Below the pieces are notes generated by a model, which was not told where the DNA came from, searched no databases, and worked only from the letters and a program-made list of their open reading frames with translations. Shown here one piece after another: positions 26,763-34,608 of a stretch of 64,000 bases of DNA. Position numbers and translations under genes: made by a program. This stretch comes from JL08 sp963765555 (lineage in GTDB: Bacteria; Pseudomonadota; Alphaproteobacteria; Rhodobacterales; Rhodobacteraceae): NCBI GenBank assembly GCA_963765555.1, contig CAVXWX010000004.1:310001-374000 (forward strand), in the 5' to 3' direction. Each line of letters begins with the position of its first letter. Within the stretch, counting starts at the first letter, position 1.

Positions 26763-27310
26763 TTTCCCGGCTCCTGTACAAAGGCCGACATGGCCGTCAT
26801 TTGCGCCTGACCCGCGCCATCTGCGTTCTGGGCAAAGTCGAACCCAAGACCCGTTGTCGGAAACAGCGGATCGAATGTTACGCAGGCCCGCAACACCATC
26901 AGGTCATGTTCCTGACCTGTGATATAGGTGGGCGCGTTTTCGGGCAGAACGGGCTGCGATTTATCCGAACAATCGGCTGTCTGGCTGAGCGCGACGAAAT
27001 TGCGTGGATCGACCCGGCGCATTTCCAGTTTCAGACTGTTGGAGCAATCCGGGATAAATCCGGCGCGTTCGCAGATCATGTCTTTCAGATCGTCGTGATC
27101 CGGCACCTGACCTGTGTTCAGACGGACCAGCCGCACGGTCATGTCCAACCCGCGATCAAGCCACATCTGGCGCATTGAATAGATACCCAATTCAACCGAG
27201 GTCAGAAAAACGGTGAACAACAGGGGCACCATGATCACGAATTCAATTGCGAGTTGGCCGCCTTCGTCCTTGCGAAACCGGCGCAGAAATCTGGACATTG
27301 CGCGGGTCAT
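26759..27310 (-). CDS. TadE-like pilus assembly protein
   Basis: 183 aa. The basic N-terminus (SRFLRRFRKDEGG) precedes QLAIEFVIMVPLLFTVFL, the TadE-family membrane segment with Glu at the usual place. The periplasmic part has four Cys residues that may form disulfides. Its start overlaps the stop of the VWA/TadG-like gene (27307-27310) and its stop overlaps the next TadE-like gene, so the three are coupled. A second possible ATG is four codons in. Its role should be as a minor pilin in a Tad-type system. Confidence 0.82.
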   Translation of the reverse strand: MTRAMSRFLRRFRKDEGGQLAIEFVIMVPLLFTVFLTSVELGIYSMRQMWLDRGLDMTVRLVRLNTGQVPDHDDLKDMICERAGFIPDCSNSLKLEMRRVDPRNFVALSQTADCSDKSQPVLPENAPTYITGQEHDLMVLRACVTFDPLFPTTGLGFDFAQNADGAGQAQMTAMSAFVQEPGN

Positions 27311-29091
27311 TGGGTCAGCCTCAGCTGTGTGATCTGTTGCGCGATCGATCTGAACGCGTTCGAGATTTCAAGGCCGTCCACATCAAAGAAGTGGCTGGGC
27401 GAACTGGCGCAATCCTTCAGAACCGATACCCCGCCGGAAGGTGCTTCGAAGCCAATGGTGTAAACCACGATGCGTTCCGCTTTTGCAGCATCGCAAATCG
27501 CCTTGGTCCGGTTGTCTTTGGTGCCCGAACCGACAGTGTCATACACACCATAGCGCCACTGGCTGCGCGCCTGGCTGTCGTTCATCCACGGGTAATAGTT
27601 CTGTTCCGTGTTATAGCGGATCGACGTGTAGGCCCACAGTTCAGGATAGGACAGGTTGACGGCTGTGCCGCTTTCATTGTCGTCCTGATTAGGAACCACG
27701 TAGCAGAAATATTCGTTTTCGATGCCGTCGCCGTCGAAATCGTCAGGATAGCCGCGCAGGCCTTCCTTGCCGCAGTCCCAATGGCCATTGCCTTTGGGAT
27801 GGTCGCGCCATCTGTCGTCGTCAACCCAGTAGAACAAGCCGTCATTGCTGTCGCCGTTGCGTTTGTTCCAGATCGAATATTCTTCGTTCCGTTCGTTCCA
27901 GTAGACATCCGATTCACCGGACCGGTGATCGTTTTCGATGTAATACTGGCTGGTGTTCTGTCCGTCTGTCATCAAAACCACAACTTTCAGGGTTTCCTGA
28001 TCGTCGTATGCAAAGGGGCGCAGATCGAACCGATCTGGGACTTCGCCGGCAGCAATCATGGCATCCACAACGGGGGCCATGGCCGGATCCAGCAGGGCGG
28101 TGCCCCACTTCATCCCGATATCGATCGATGTGTTGCCGCGGGCAGACAGGTCGTCGATATAGTCTTTCAGCTTCTGACGATCATCGGTCAGCATCAGGAT
28201 TTCGCGGGAATCCCGGTCTTCGCAGACCGGGCTGGACACCAGATTGACCGGATCGTCATCACGTCCGTCATTTCTGTTCCACGGGTCGAAATGCATGGTG
28301 CGCTGGAACGAGGCCGTTGTCGAAACAGCCCGGTCGTTGAAATCGGAACCGCTGAAATTGATGCAGTTCGAATAGGGGTTGGTTCCCTGTACGTTGAATT
28401 CTGCGATCATTTCGTCAGGCATCGACACCTGGGTGGCGTAGGGGATGATCGAGATGGACAGCCGGTCGTCGCGGCTGTTGTCGAGCATCTGGTCCACGAA
28501 TTCCTTTGCCGCAATCTTCAGGTTGTAAAGCCGGCTGTTGCTGTTCATCGAACCGGACACGTCAAGCACCAACGAGATTTCTACGTTGTTGATAACTTCT
28601 TCGGCCTGACCGGACGCAACCACTGGCAGCGTTCTGGTGATGCCCCGGTAATAATCCCACGGCATGTACAGAAATGGTGTTTCGGTGCGCGCTGTCGCCT
28701 TGACGATGCGGAAATATGTAGTCGGAAGGGCCGGGCCTGGTGTGACCTGCACACCCTCAAGATATTGCGACATGCCGGCCTTGGCAAAATAGTCTTCGAC
28801 CACCTCGTCGGCGGGAAGAGTTTGTTCCAGATCGGCGGCGGCCAGAATGGCGCGGTCCAGCGTGGACTGCACCTTGGTGCGCACCATTTCGTTGTGCATC
28901 AGGTTAACGCCAAATCCGCCAATGGCAACGATCAGCAGCAGCATGTAGACGGCGAAAATGGTAATCACGCCATCCTCATCACGGCTGAAACGCGTGATCA
29001 TCCTGCGCATCTTGCGATTGAACGGCCTGTTGGGGCTGCCTGACACGGCATCCGTAACAGAGCCTTTCTGGCTCAGGGTATTGTTTTCCAT
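27307..29091 (-). CDS. TadG-like von Willebrand factor A domain protein
   Basis: About 594 aa from the ATG at 29091, chosen because AAAGGTGA lies upstream on its strand. A single N-terminal TM helix (GVITIFAVYMLLLIVAIGG, about 41-60) with a preceding DED is typical of TadG. A VWA domain begins near residue 175 with the metal-binding DVSGSMN motif. Between the MIDAS strands there is an unusually polar stretch, rich in Asn, Asp, Trp and Tyr, with a DDFDGDGIENEY segment that looks like a Ca2+ loop. TadG proteins are envelope-anchored parts of Flp pilus systems. It heads the three-gene operon. Confidence 0.85.
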   Translation of the reverse strand: MENNTLSQKGSVTDAVSGSPNRPFNRKMRRMITRFSRDEDGVITIFAVYMLLLIVAIGGFGVNLMHNEMVRTKVQSTLDRAILAAADLEQTLPADEVVEDYFAKAGMSQYLEGVQVTPGPALPTTYFRIVKATARTETPFLYMPWDYYRGITRTLPVVASGQAEEVINNVEISLVLDVSGSMNSNSRLYNLKIAAKEFVDQMLDNSRDDRLSISIIPYATQVSMPDEMIAEFNVQGTNPYSNCINFSGSDFNDRAVSTTASFQRTMHFDPWNRNDGRDDDPVNLVSSPVCEDRDSREILMLTDDRQKLKDYIDDLSARGNTSIDIGMKWGTALLDPAMAPVVDAMIAAGEVPDRFDLRPFAYDDQETLKVVVLMTDGQNTSQYYIENDHRSGESDVYWNERNEEYSIWNKRNGDSNDGLFYWVDDDRWRDHPKGNGHWDCGKEGLRGYPDDFDGDGIENEYFCYVVPNQDDNESGTAVNLSYPELWAYTSIRYNTEQNYYPWMNDSQARSQWRYGVYDTVGSGTKDNRTKAICDAAKAERIVVYTIGFEAPSGGVSVLKDCASSPSHFFDVDGLEISNAFRSIAQQITQLRLTQ

Positions 29092-29426
29092 CACTGTCAC
29101 CTTTTTCAACTCACCAAACAAAGTCGCAAACCGTCTACACCCATTCCTTCGATCATCTTTGTTGCAGACAAAAGTGTCCAAATTTTGGCGGTTTGCCGAT
29201 AAAATCACGAGGTTTGCACGACATTGATGTGATGATTCAGGCTGCAGAGGCGCATTGTTTCTGCATGGGAACAGGTGCGCCACAATTTTGCCGCAATCGG
29301 GTCGGGTGGCCCGGTTTTTCTTAAAATGCATAAAAAATTGGCACTTTATCGCAGGTTCGTCTTAGGGTGTGGGGAAGATAAGCAACGACAGGGCGAGTCG
29401 CGTTCTGCACCCAACGGGAGAGAATA
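29092..29426. other. Divergent intergenic region (TadG-like / amino acid dehydrogenase)
   Basis: These 335 bases lie between two divergent starts and are relatively A/T-rich. I see no convincing gene. A weak promoter-like pair for the dehydrogenase is TTGGCA at 29338-29343 and CTTAGG at 29361-29366, spaced 17 bases; it is only a guess. The rest shows no repeats or clear RNA structure. Confidence 0.4.
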
Positions 29427-30866
29427 ATGAATGACATGAGTGCCAAGACAGAGCCGAGTTTTCGCGAAAGCGTAGACCTGATGTTCAACCGTGCGGTTGC
29501 CCTGATGGACCTGCCGCCCGGGCTTGAGGAAAAAATCAGGGTCTGCAATGCGACCTATACCGTGCGGTTTGGCGTGCGCTTGCGCGGCCAGATACAGACG
29601 TTCACCGGCTACAGATCGGTCCATTCGGAACATATGGAACCGGTCAAGGGTGGCATTCGCTATGCCATCGGCGTCAATCAGGACGAAGTCGAAGCTTTGG
29701 CGGCGCTTATGACGTATAAGTGTGCGCTGGTCGAAGCGCCTTTTGGCGGCTCAAAGGGCGGGTTGCGGATCAATCCGCGCGAATATGATGAACATGAACT
29801 GGAACTGATTACCCGACGGTTTGCCTATGAACTGGCAAAGCGTGACCTGATCCACCCCAGCCAGAATGTGCCCGCGCCAGATATGGGAACCGGGGAACGG
29901 GAAATGGCGTGGATTGCCGACCAGTACAAGCGCATGAACACAACCGACATCAACTCTGCCGCCTGCGTGACGGGCAAACCACTGAACGCCGGTGGTATCT
30001 CTGGCCGGGTCGAGGCGACGGGGCGGGGCGTGCAATATGCGTTGCAGGAATTCTTCCGCCATCCCGAAGATATCAAGGCGGCAAAGCTGACCGGCACGCT
30101 GGACGGAAAACGTGTGATTGTTCAGGGCTTGGGCAATGTGGGGTACCACGCGGCCAAGTTTCTGTCTGAAGAAGACGGAAGTGTAATCACCGGCATCATC
30201 GAGCGCGACGGCGCGTTGTTCAATCCCAAGGGGTTGAACGTTGAATCTGTCTACCGCTGGATTGCAAAACACGGTGGCGTGACAGGGTACCCCGACGCGG
30301 CCCATTCAGCAGAAGGGGCGGCTGTGCTGGAAGAAGACTGTGACATTCTTATTCCGGCCGCGCTGGAAGGGGTGATCAATCTGTCCAACGCGGACCGGAT
30401 CAAGGCGAACCTGATCATCGAAGCGGCCAACGGGCCGGTCACGGCAGGTGCGGATGATATTCTGCGCGAAAAAGGCGTTGTGATCATTCCGGATATGTAT
30501 GCCAACGCAGGCGGTGTGACCGTGTCGTATTTCGAATGGGTCAAAAACCTGAGCCATATCCGGTTCGGCCGGATGCAGCGCCGTCAGGAAGAAAGCCGCC
30601 ACCAACTGGTTGTGGACGAATTGGAGCGCCTGTCGGCGGACAAGCAATTGGGATGGACGTTGTCGCCCGATTTCAAGACCAAGTATCTGCGCGGCGCGGG
30701 CGAGCTTGAGCTGGTCCGCTCGGGTCTGGATGATACGATGCGCATTGCCTACCAATCCATGCGCGAGGTCTGGCATTCCCGCGAGGATGTAGATGATTTG
30801 CGCACCGCCGCCTATCTGGTGGCCATCACCAAGGTGGCAGCCAGCTACCGCGCGAAGGGGCTGTAG
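29427..30866 (+). CDS. Glu/Leu/Phe/Val dehydrogenase
   Basis: 479 aa. The dimerisation/catalytic domain has VKGGIRYAIGVNQDE and the catalytic-Lys motif APFGGSKGGLRINP near residue 110. The NAD(P) domain holds VIVQGLGNVGYHAAKFL near 230. The length is in the range of hexameric glutamate dehydrogenases (about 420-480). It would deaminate glutamate to 2-oxoglutarate or the reverse; leucine or phenylalanine specificity cannot be ruled out by reading alone. GGGAGAG sits just upstream of the ATG as an RBS. Its upstream region is shared with the TadG-like operon. Confidence 0.9.
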   Translation: MNDMSAKTEPSFRESVDLMFNRAVALMDLPPGLEEKIRVCNATYTVRFGVRLRGQIQTFTGYRSVHSEHMEPVKGGIRYAIGVNQDEVEALAALMTYKCALVEAPFGGSKGGLRINPREYDEHELELITRRFAYELAKRDLIHPSQNVPAPDMGTGEREMAWIADQYKRMNTTDINSAACVTGKPLNAGGISGRVEATGRGVQYALQEFFRHPEDIKAAKLTGTLDGKRVIVQGLGNVGYHAAKFLSEEDGSVITGIIERDGALFNPKGLNVESVYRWIAKHGGVTGYPDAAHSAEGAAVLEEDCDILIPAALEGVINLSNADRIKANLIIEAANGPVTAGADDILREKGVVIIPDMYANAGGVTVSYFEWVKNLSHIRFGRMQRRQEESRHQLVVDELERLSADKQLGWTLSPDFKTKYLRGAGELELVRSGLDDTMRIAYQSMREVWHSREDVDDLRTAAYLVAITKVAASYRAKGL

Positions 30867-31030
30867 GCCCGAAAAAACCGTGCGACCTGCGCATTTTGTG
30901 CGCGGGTCCATGTCGGTCTGGATGTCTCCGAATGGGCAAAAAACGGCCTATCCGGGCAAAATCCTTGCTTTACCTTAGGTCATGCGACTGAATGCCGTCA
31001 TTCTTTTAGGTTGATTGAATGAGGTGAAAC

Positions 31031-32809
31031 ATGTCGCAGACTCCGGACACCGGTTCGCAGGAAAATGCCAGCGCGCCTGCGCCATTGATAACGTCGAAAC
31101 ACTATATCGGGGTTGCCCTCGTGGCAGCGACATTTGCATTTGGCGGATATCTTTTTGCCCAGTCTCTAACCGAGAAAGAGGAGCAGGCGCGCCCCGCGCC
31201 GCCCGTTCCGCAAACGTCTGATCCGGTTCGACTAACCCAAGCGTGGAATGCGCCGCGCCCGCGCGCGCCAGTGCGTGCCGCGCAGGATGACGAGGCATCA
31301 GAAGGCAGTTTCAATGTTGAAGCGCCCGAAGTCGTCGAGCTTGGCTGGGGATGGAGCCAGGCCCGCGGCGAACCTGTGCCCACGGTATGCGTTGTCTTTG
31401 AGCCGGTACAACGCAAGGCGCAATCTTCTGACATTACAATCAAGGAAGTGCGCGACAGCTATTCGCTGTCCAAGGCGATGAACGTGTCGGCCTCGGTTTC
31501 GGTCAAGGCGATCGGGTATGAGGCCAGCGGCAAGGCATCCTTTGCCAAGAATTCGAGCGTTTCCTCCACATCGGTCAGTTTTCTGGTCAATGCCGAAGTG
31601 CTGAATTCGGCAATGTTCGCGGCACCACCGGCGGCCAAGGGCGGGCGCGCCGTGCGCCTGACAGAGGCCGCCGCGGCGATGGCCAAGCGTGATATCGAAC
31701 GGTTTCAGGAAACTTGCGGCGAGGGGTATGTCTCTTCGACCGTGGATGGTGCGCGGGCCTATCTGTTGGCCACCACCGAAACGACCAGCAAAACAGAACG
31801 GGAAAGCATGAAAGCCTCTGTCAAAGGGTCCGGTTGGGGCGTCAAGGTAGAAGCGGCGGCCAGTGGCAGTTCTGAATCCGGAACCGAAAACCTGACGCGC
31901 ACGCTGGCCTTTATCCAGCAGGGCGGGGCGGCTGATCTGGATGCGGATGATCCGGCCTCTGAAATTCGCACGAAACTGCCCAAGGACGCGGCGGCGGCCA
32001 TCGCGCGGATCGAGGATCTGGCCTATGCCGCGGCGCAGGCGGGAAAGGTGTTTGAAATCAGCATCACGCCCTATCAGGTGCTTGAGAATTTTCCGCGCGG
32101 TGCGGACATCCTTCCGCAAGAGGTCGAGCATGATGAACTCGTGGCTTTGTGGTCGTCTTACACGCAGCTATACGCGGACATTGTCGATGTGCTTGAAACA
32201 CCGGATGCGTATTTGATGCCGCTGGTCAATTGCGTCGCCGAGACACCCTGCACGCGGACGTTGGGTGCCATAGACGACACCGGCATCAGGCTGCTGGAAG
32301 ACATGCAGGATATGGCGCTTGTTGCGTTGGACCGGATCGAATCCGAGGCCGAGAAATGTCTTGCGGATGAAGAAGACTGCCGGTTTGATGCCACGCTTGT
32401 GCGATCCCCTTATGCGGTGCGGGCCAGCATGCCGATCCCAGCACCTGCAACCCCGGCGGATACAGGCGCGCAAGCGGAATCAGGCACTGCAACCGCAGGG
32501 GCAGACGAGGGCCCCACATTGGATGATCACAAGGCCGTTCATCTGCGCGAGCCTTCCACAGGGCGATGTGCGTTCGGTGCGCTGACGCCGGAATGTATTT
32601 CCAACGCCGTGATCCGTGGTTGGGCCGCGCGGGCGGGATTGGCGACCCGCGTTGTGGCCGACAGGGCGGGCCTGAAGACAAAACTGGCCGTGTGCGGTGA
32701 AGATCCGGACGCGTTTATCCTGCTGGGGGATCCGGGTGAGCCGGACGCGCCGACGATCTGGTTTCCGGCCAACATTACGCTGGGCACGAACGGGAGCGTG
32801 ACCTGTTGA
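31031..32809 (+). CDS. Membrane-anchored protein resembling the MACPF/cytolysin fold
   Basis: 592 aa. It has one N-terminal TM helix (about residues 25-44, no cleavage site, so a type II anchor) and a Pro/Arg-rich linker to about 95. Residues ~140-205 hold a Ser/Ala/Val-alternating segment (AMNVSASVSVKAIG, then SSVSSTSVSFLVN), and ~229-290 hold CGEGYVSSTVDGARAYLL followed by KASVKGSGWGVKVEAAASG. This order resembles the core of MACPF/CDC-type pore-forming proteins, in which such amphipathic segments unfurl into the pore. The C-terminal ~180 residues contain several Cys and a low-complexity Pro/Ala/Glu linker near 475-500. The fold call is my own pattern match and is not secure. The gene stands alone before soxB. 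Confidence 0.6.
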   Translation: MSQTPDTGSQENASAPAPLITSKHYIGVALVAATFAFGGYLFAQSLTEKEEQARPAPPVPQTSDPVRLTQAWNAPRPRAPVRAAQDDEASEGSFNVEAPEVVELGWGWSQARGEPVPTVCVVFEPVQRKAQSSDITIKEVRDSYSLSKAMNVSASVSVKAIGYEASGKASFAKNSSVSSTSVSFLVNAEVLNSAMFAAPPAAKGGRAVRLTEAAAAMAKRDIERFQETCGEGYVSSTVDGARAYLLATTETTSKTERESMKASVKGSGWGVKVEAAASGSSESGTENLTRTLAFIQQGGAADLDADDPASEIRTKLPKDAAAAIARIEDLAYAAAQAGKVFEISITPYQVLENFPRGADILPQEVEHDELVALWSSYTQLYADIVDVLETPDAYLMPLVNCVAETPCTRTLGAIDDTGIRLLEDMQDMALVALDRIESEAEKCLADEEDCRFDATLVRSPYAVRASMPIPAPATPADTGAQAESGTATAGADEGPTLDDHKAVHLREPSTGRCAFGALTPECISNAVIRGWAARAGLATRVVADRAGLKTKLAVCGEDPDAFILLGDPGEPDAPTIWFPANITLGTNGSVTC

Positions 32810-33006
32810 TCACTGCCGGTCGGTGACACGGCCTGCAGAACTTCTGATGCTGTATCCGGTTTTGATTTCCGGTTTGGGCATTCTTTTTGATGGCACGGTC
32901 GTGCATGGACATAACCGTGTCGCAAAGCGGTTTGGGATATTCTCGCCCTATTGATAGACCGGTCGGCGACGGGTTATGGTCACATCTGTCCAGTAGGGAG
33001 TCTGAC

Positions 33007-34260
33007 ATGCGGTTTTCTGGGTTGCGCGTGCTGCGCGAGGGTTTGACCGGTAACAAGGGATGGACCCCGCATTGGCGTGATCCCGAGCCCAAGGCCGAAT
33101 ATGATGCCGTGATCATCGGCGGCGGCGGGCATGGATTGTCGACGGCCTATTATCTGGCCAAGAACCACGGGATGACCAATATTGCCGTGCTGGAAAAAGG
33201 CTATATCGGCAGCGGCAATATTGGGCGCAACACCACCATCGTGCGCGCCAACTATTTTCTGCCCGGAAATTCAGAGTTTTACAGCCATTCCTTGAAGCTT
33301 TGGGAAGGGTTGGAACAGGATCTGAACTACAATGTGATGCATTCCCAACGGGGGTTGATCAACCTGTTCCATTCCGACGGCCAGCGCGATGCGTTCGCGC
33401 GCCGTGGCAATGCGATGATCAATCAGGGGGACGATGCGGTGCTGCTGGATCGCGAAGGCGTGCGCAAATACCTGCCCTATCTGGATTTCGAAAACACGCG
33501 GTTTCCGATTTTCGGCGGGTTGCTGCATCCGCGCGGCGGCTCTGCGCGTCACGATGCTGTGGCGTGGGGCTATGCGCGGGGGGCAGACCAGCGTGGTGTG
33601 GACCTGTTGCAGAATTGCGAAGTGACCGGCATCGATATCGAAAACGGCAAGGTGCGCGGCGTGCAAACAACGCGCGGCGCGATCCGTGCCAAAAAGGTGG
33701 GGATCGTCGTGGCGGGCCGGTCAGGTCAGGTGGCGGCCATGGCGGGGATGCGTCTGCCCATCGAAAGCCATGTGTTGCAGGCTTTCGTCACCGAAGGGCT
33801 CAAGCCATGCATTGATCATGTCGTCAGCTTTGGCATGGGGCATTTCTATATTTCACAATCGGACAAGGGCGGGTTGGTCTTTGGTGGTGATCTGGATTTC
33901 TATGCGACCTATGCCCAACGCGGCAATCTGCCGATGAAAGAGCATGTTATGGAGGCGGGCATGACGCTGATGCCGATGATCGGCAAAGCCAAGGTGCTGC
34001 GCAGCTGGGGCGGGATCATGGATATGACACCGGACGGCTCGCCCATCATCGACAAGACGGATACCGAAGGTTTGTTTATTGATTGCGGCTGGTGCTATGG
34101 CGGCTTCAAGGCGGTGCCGGGGTCAGGGTTCAGCTTTGCCCATCTGATGGCCACGGGTACACCGCATGACACAGCCGCCAAGTTCCGCCTTGACCGGTTC
34201 CGGACCGGTCGGGGGTTGATGGATGAAGAGGGCACCGGCTCTCAACACAATTTGCATTGA
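33007..34260 (+). CDS. soxB: Sarcosine oxidase subunit beta
   Basis: 417 aa from the ATG at 33007, preceded by AGGGAG. A FAD-binding Rossmann loop IIGGGGHGLSTAYYLAKN lies near residue 36. The C-terminal half carries the DAO-fold segments WGGIMDMTPDGSPIID and CGWCYGGFKAVPGSG. In heterotetrameric sarcosine oxidase the beta subunit carries covalent FMN and the substrate FAD site, and oxidises sarcosine to glycine, with transfer of the C1 unit to THF by the alpha subunit. It begins the order soxB-soxD-soxA-soxG, the usual one. The frame is intact, unlike soxA downstream. Confidence 0.94.
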   Translation: MRFSGLRVLREGLTGNKGWTPHWRDPEPKAEYDAVIIGGGGHGLSTAYYLAKNHGMTNIAVLEKGYIGSGNIGRNTTIVRANYFLPGNSEFYSHSLKLWEGLEQDLNYNVMHSQRGLINLFHSDGQRDAFARRGNAMINQGDDAVLLDREGVRKYLPYLDFENTRFPIFGGLLHPRGGSARHDAVAWGYARGADQRGVDLLQNCEVTGIDIENGKVRGVQTTRGAIRAKKVGIVVAGRSGQVAAMAGMRLPIESHVLQAFVTEGLKPCIDHVVSFGMGHFYISQSDKGGLVFGGDLDFYATYAQRGNLPMKEHVMEAGMTLMPMIGKAKVLRSWGGIMDMTPDGSPIIDKTDTEGLFIDCGWCYGGFKAVPGSGFSFAHLMATGTPHDTAAKFRLDRFRTGRGLMDEEGTGSQHNLH

Positions 34261-34335
34261 GGGGGCCGAAATGTCGGGATTTCCGTATTTATTGCAAAAA
34301 GAAAGTGCAGGCCGCGCCCTGCAGGAGACGGTGAG

Positions 34336-34608
34336 ATGAGAATTCAATGCCCGCTATGTGGTGAACGCGATATGCGCGAATTCTATTATCAGGGGGCGGC
34401 GGTCGCGCTGGCACGCCCGGCACCGGATGCGGGGGCGGATGCGTGGAATGACTATGTGCATGACCGCGAAAACCCGGCAGGTGAAACGCGCGATCTGTGG
34501 CATCACACCAGTGGTTGTTCGGCCTGGGTGGTGGTGACACGATCAACAGTGACACACGAGATTTTCAAGACGGAACTGGCGTCGGATGTAAAAAGGGCCA
34601 AAGCATGA
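34336..34608 (+). CDS. soxD: Sarcosine oxidase subunit delta
   Basis: 90 aa, the expected size. It opens with MRIQCPLCGERDMREF, the zinc-binding CxxC of SoxD, and has further ligands in the WHHTSGCSAWVVVTR segment. The delta subunit binds Zn2+ and stabilises the heterotetramer. The gap from soxB is 75 bp and contains a 22-codon open frame that ends in an ATGA overlap with this start. Its own stop overlaps the soxA start (ATGA at 34605-34608). Confidence 0.93.
   Translation: MRIQCPLCGERDMREFYYQGAAVALARPAPDAGADAWNDYVHDRENPAGETRDLWHHTSGCSAWVVVTRSTVTHEIFKTELASDVKRAKA

Noticed and set aside
27247..29043. A 598-codon open frame on the plus strand opposite the TadG-like gene
   Set aside because: Long antisense frames are common in GC-rich genomes; the minus-strand frame has a VWA domain, TM helix and RBS, while the plus-strand one has no recognisable motif.
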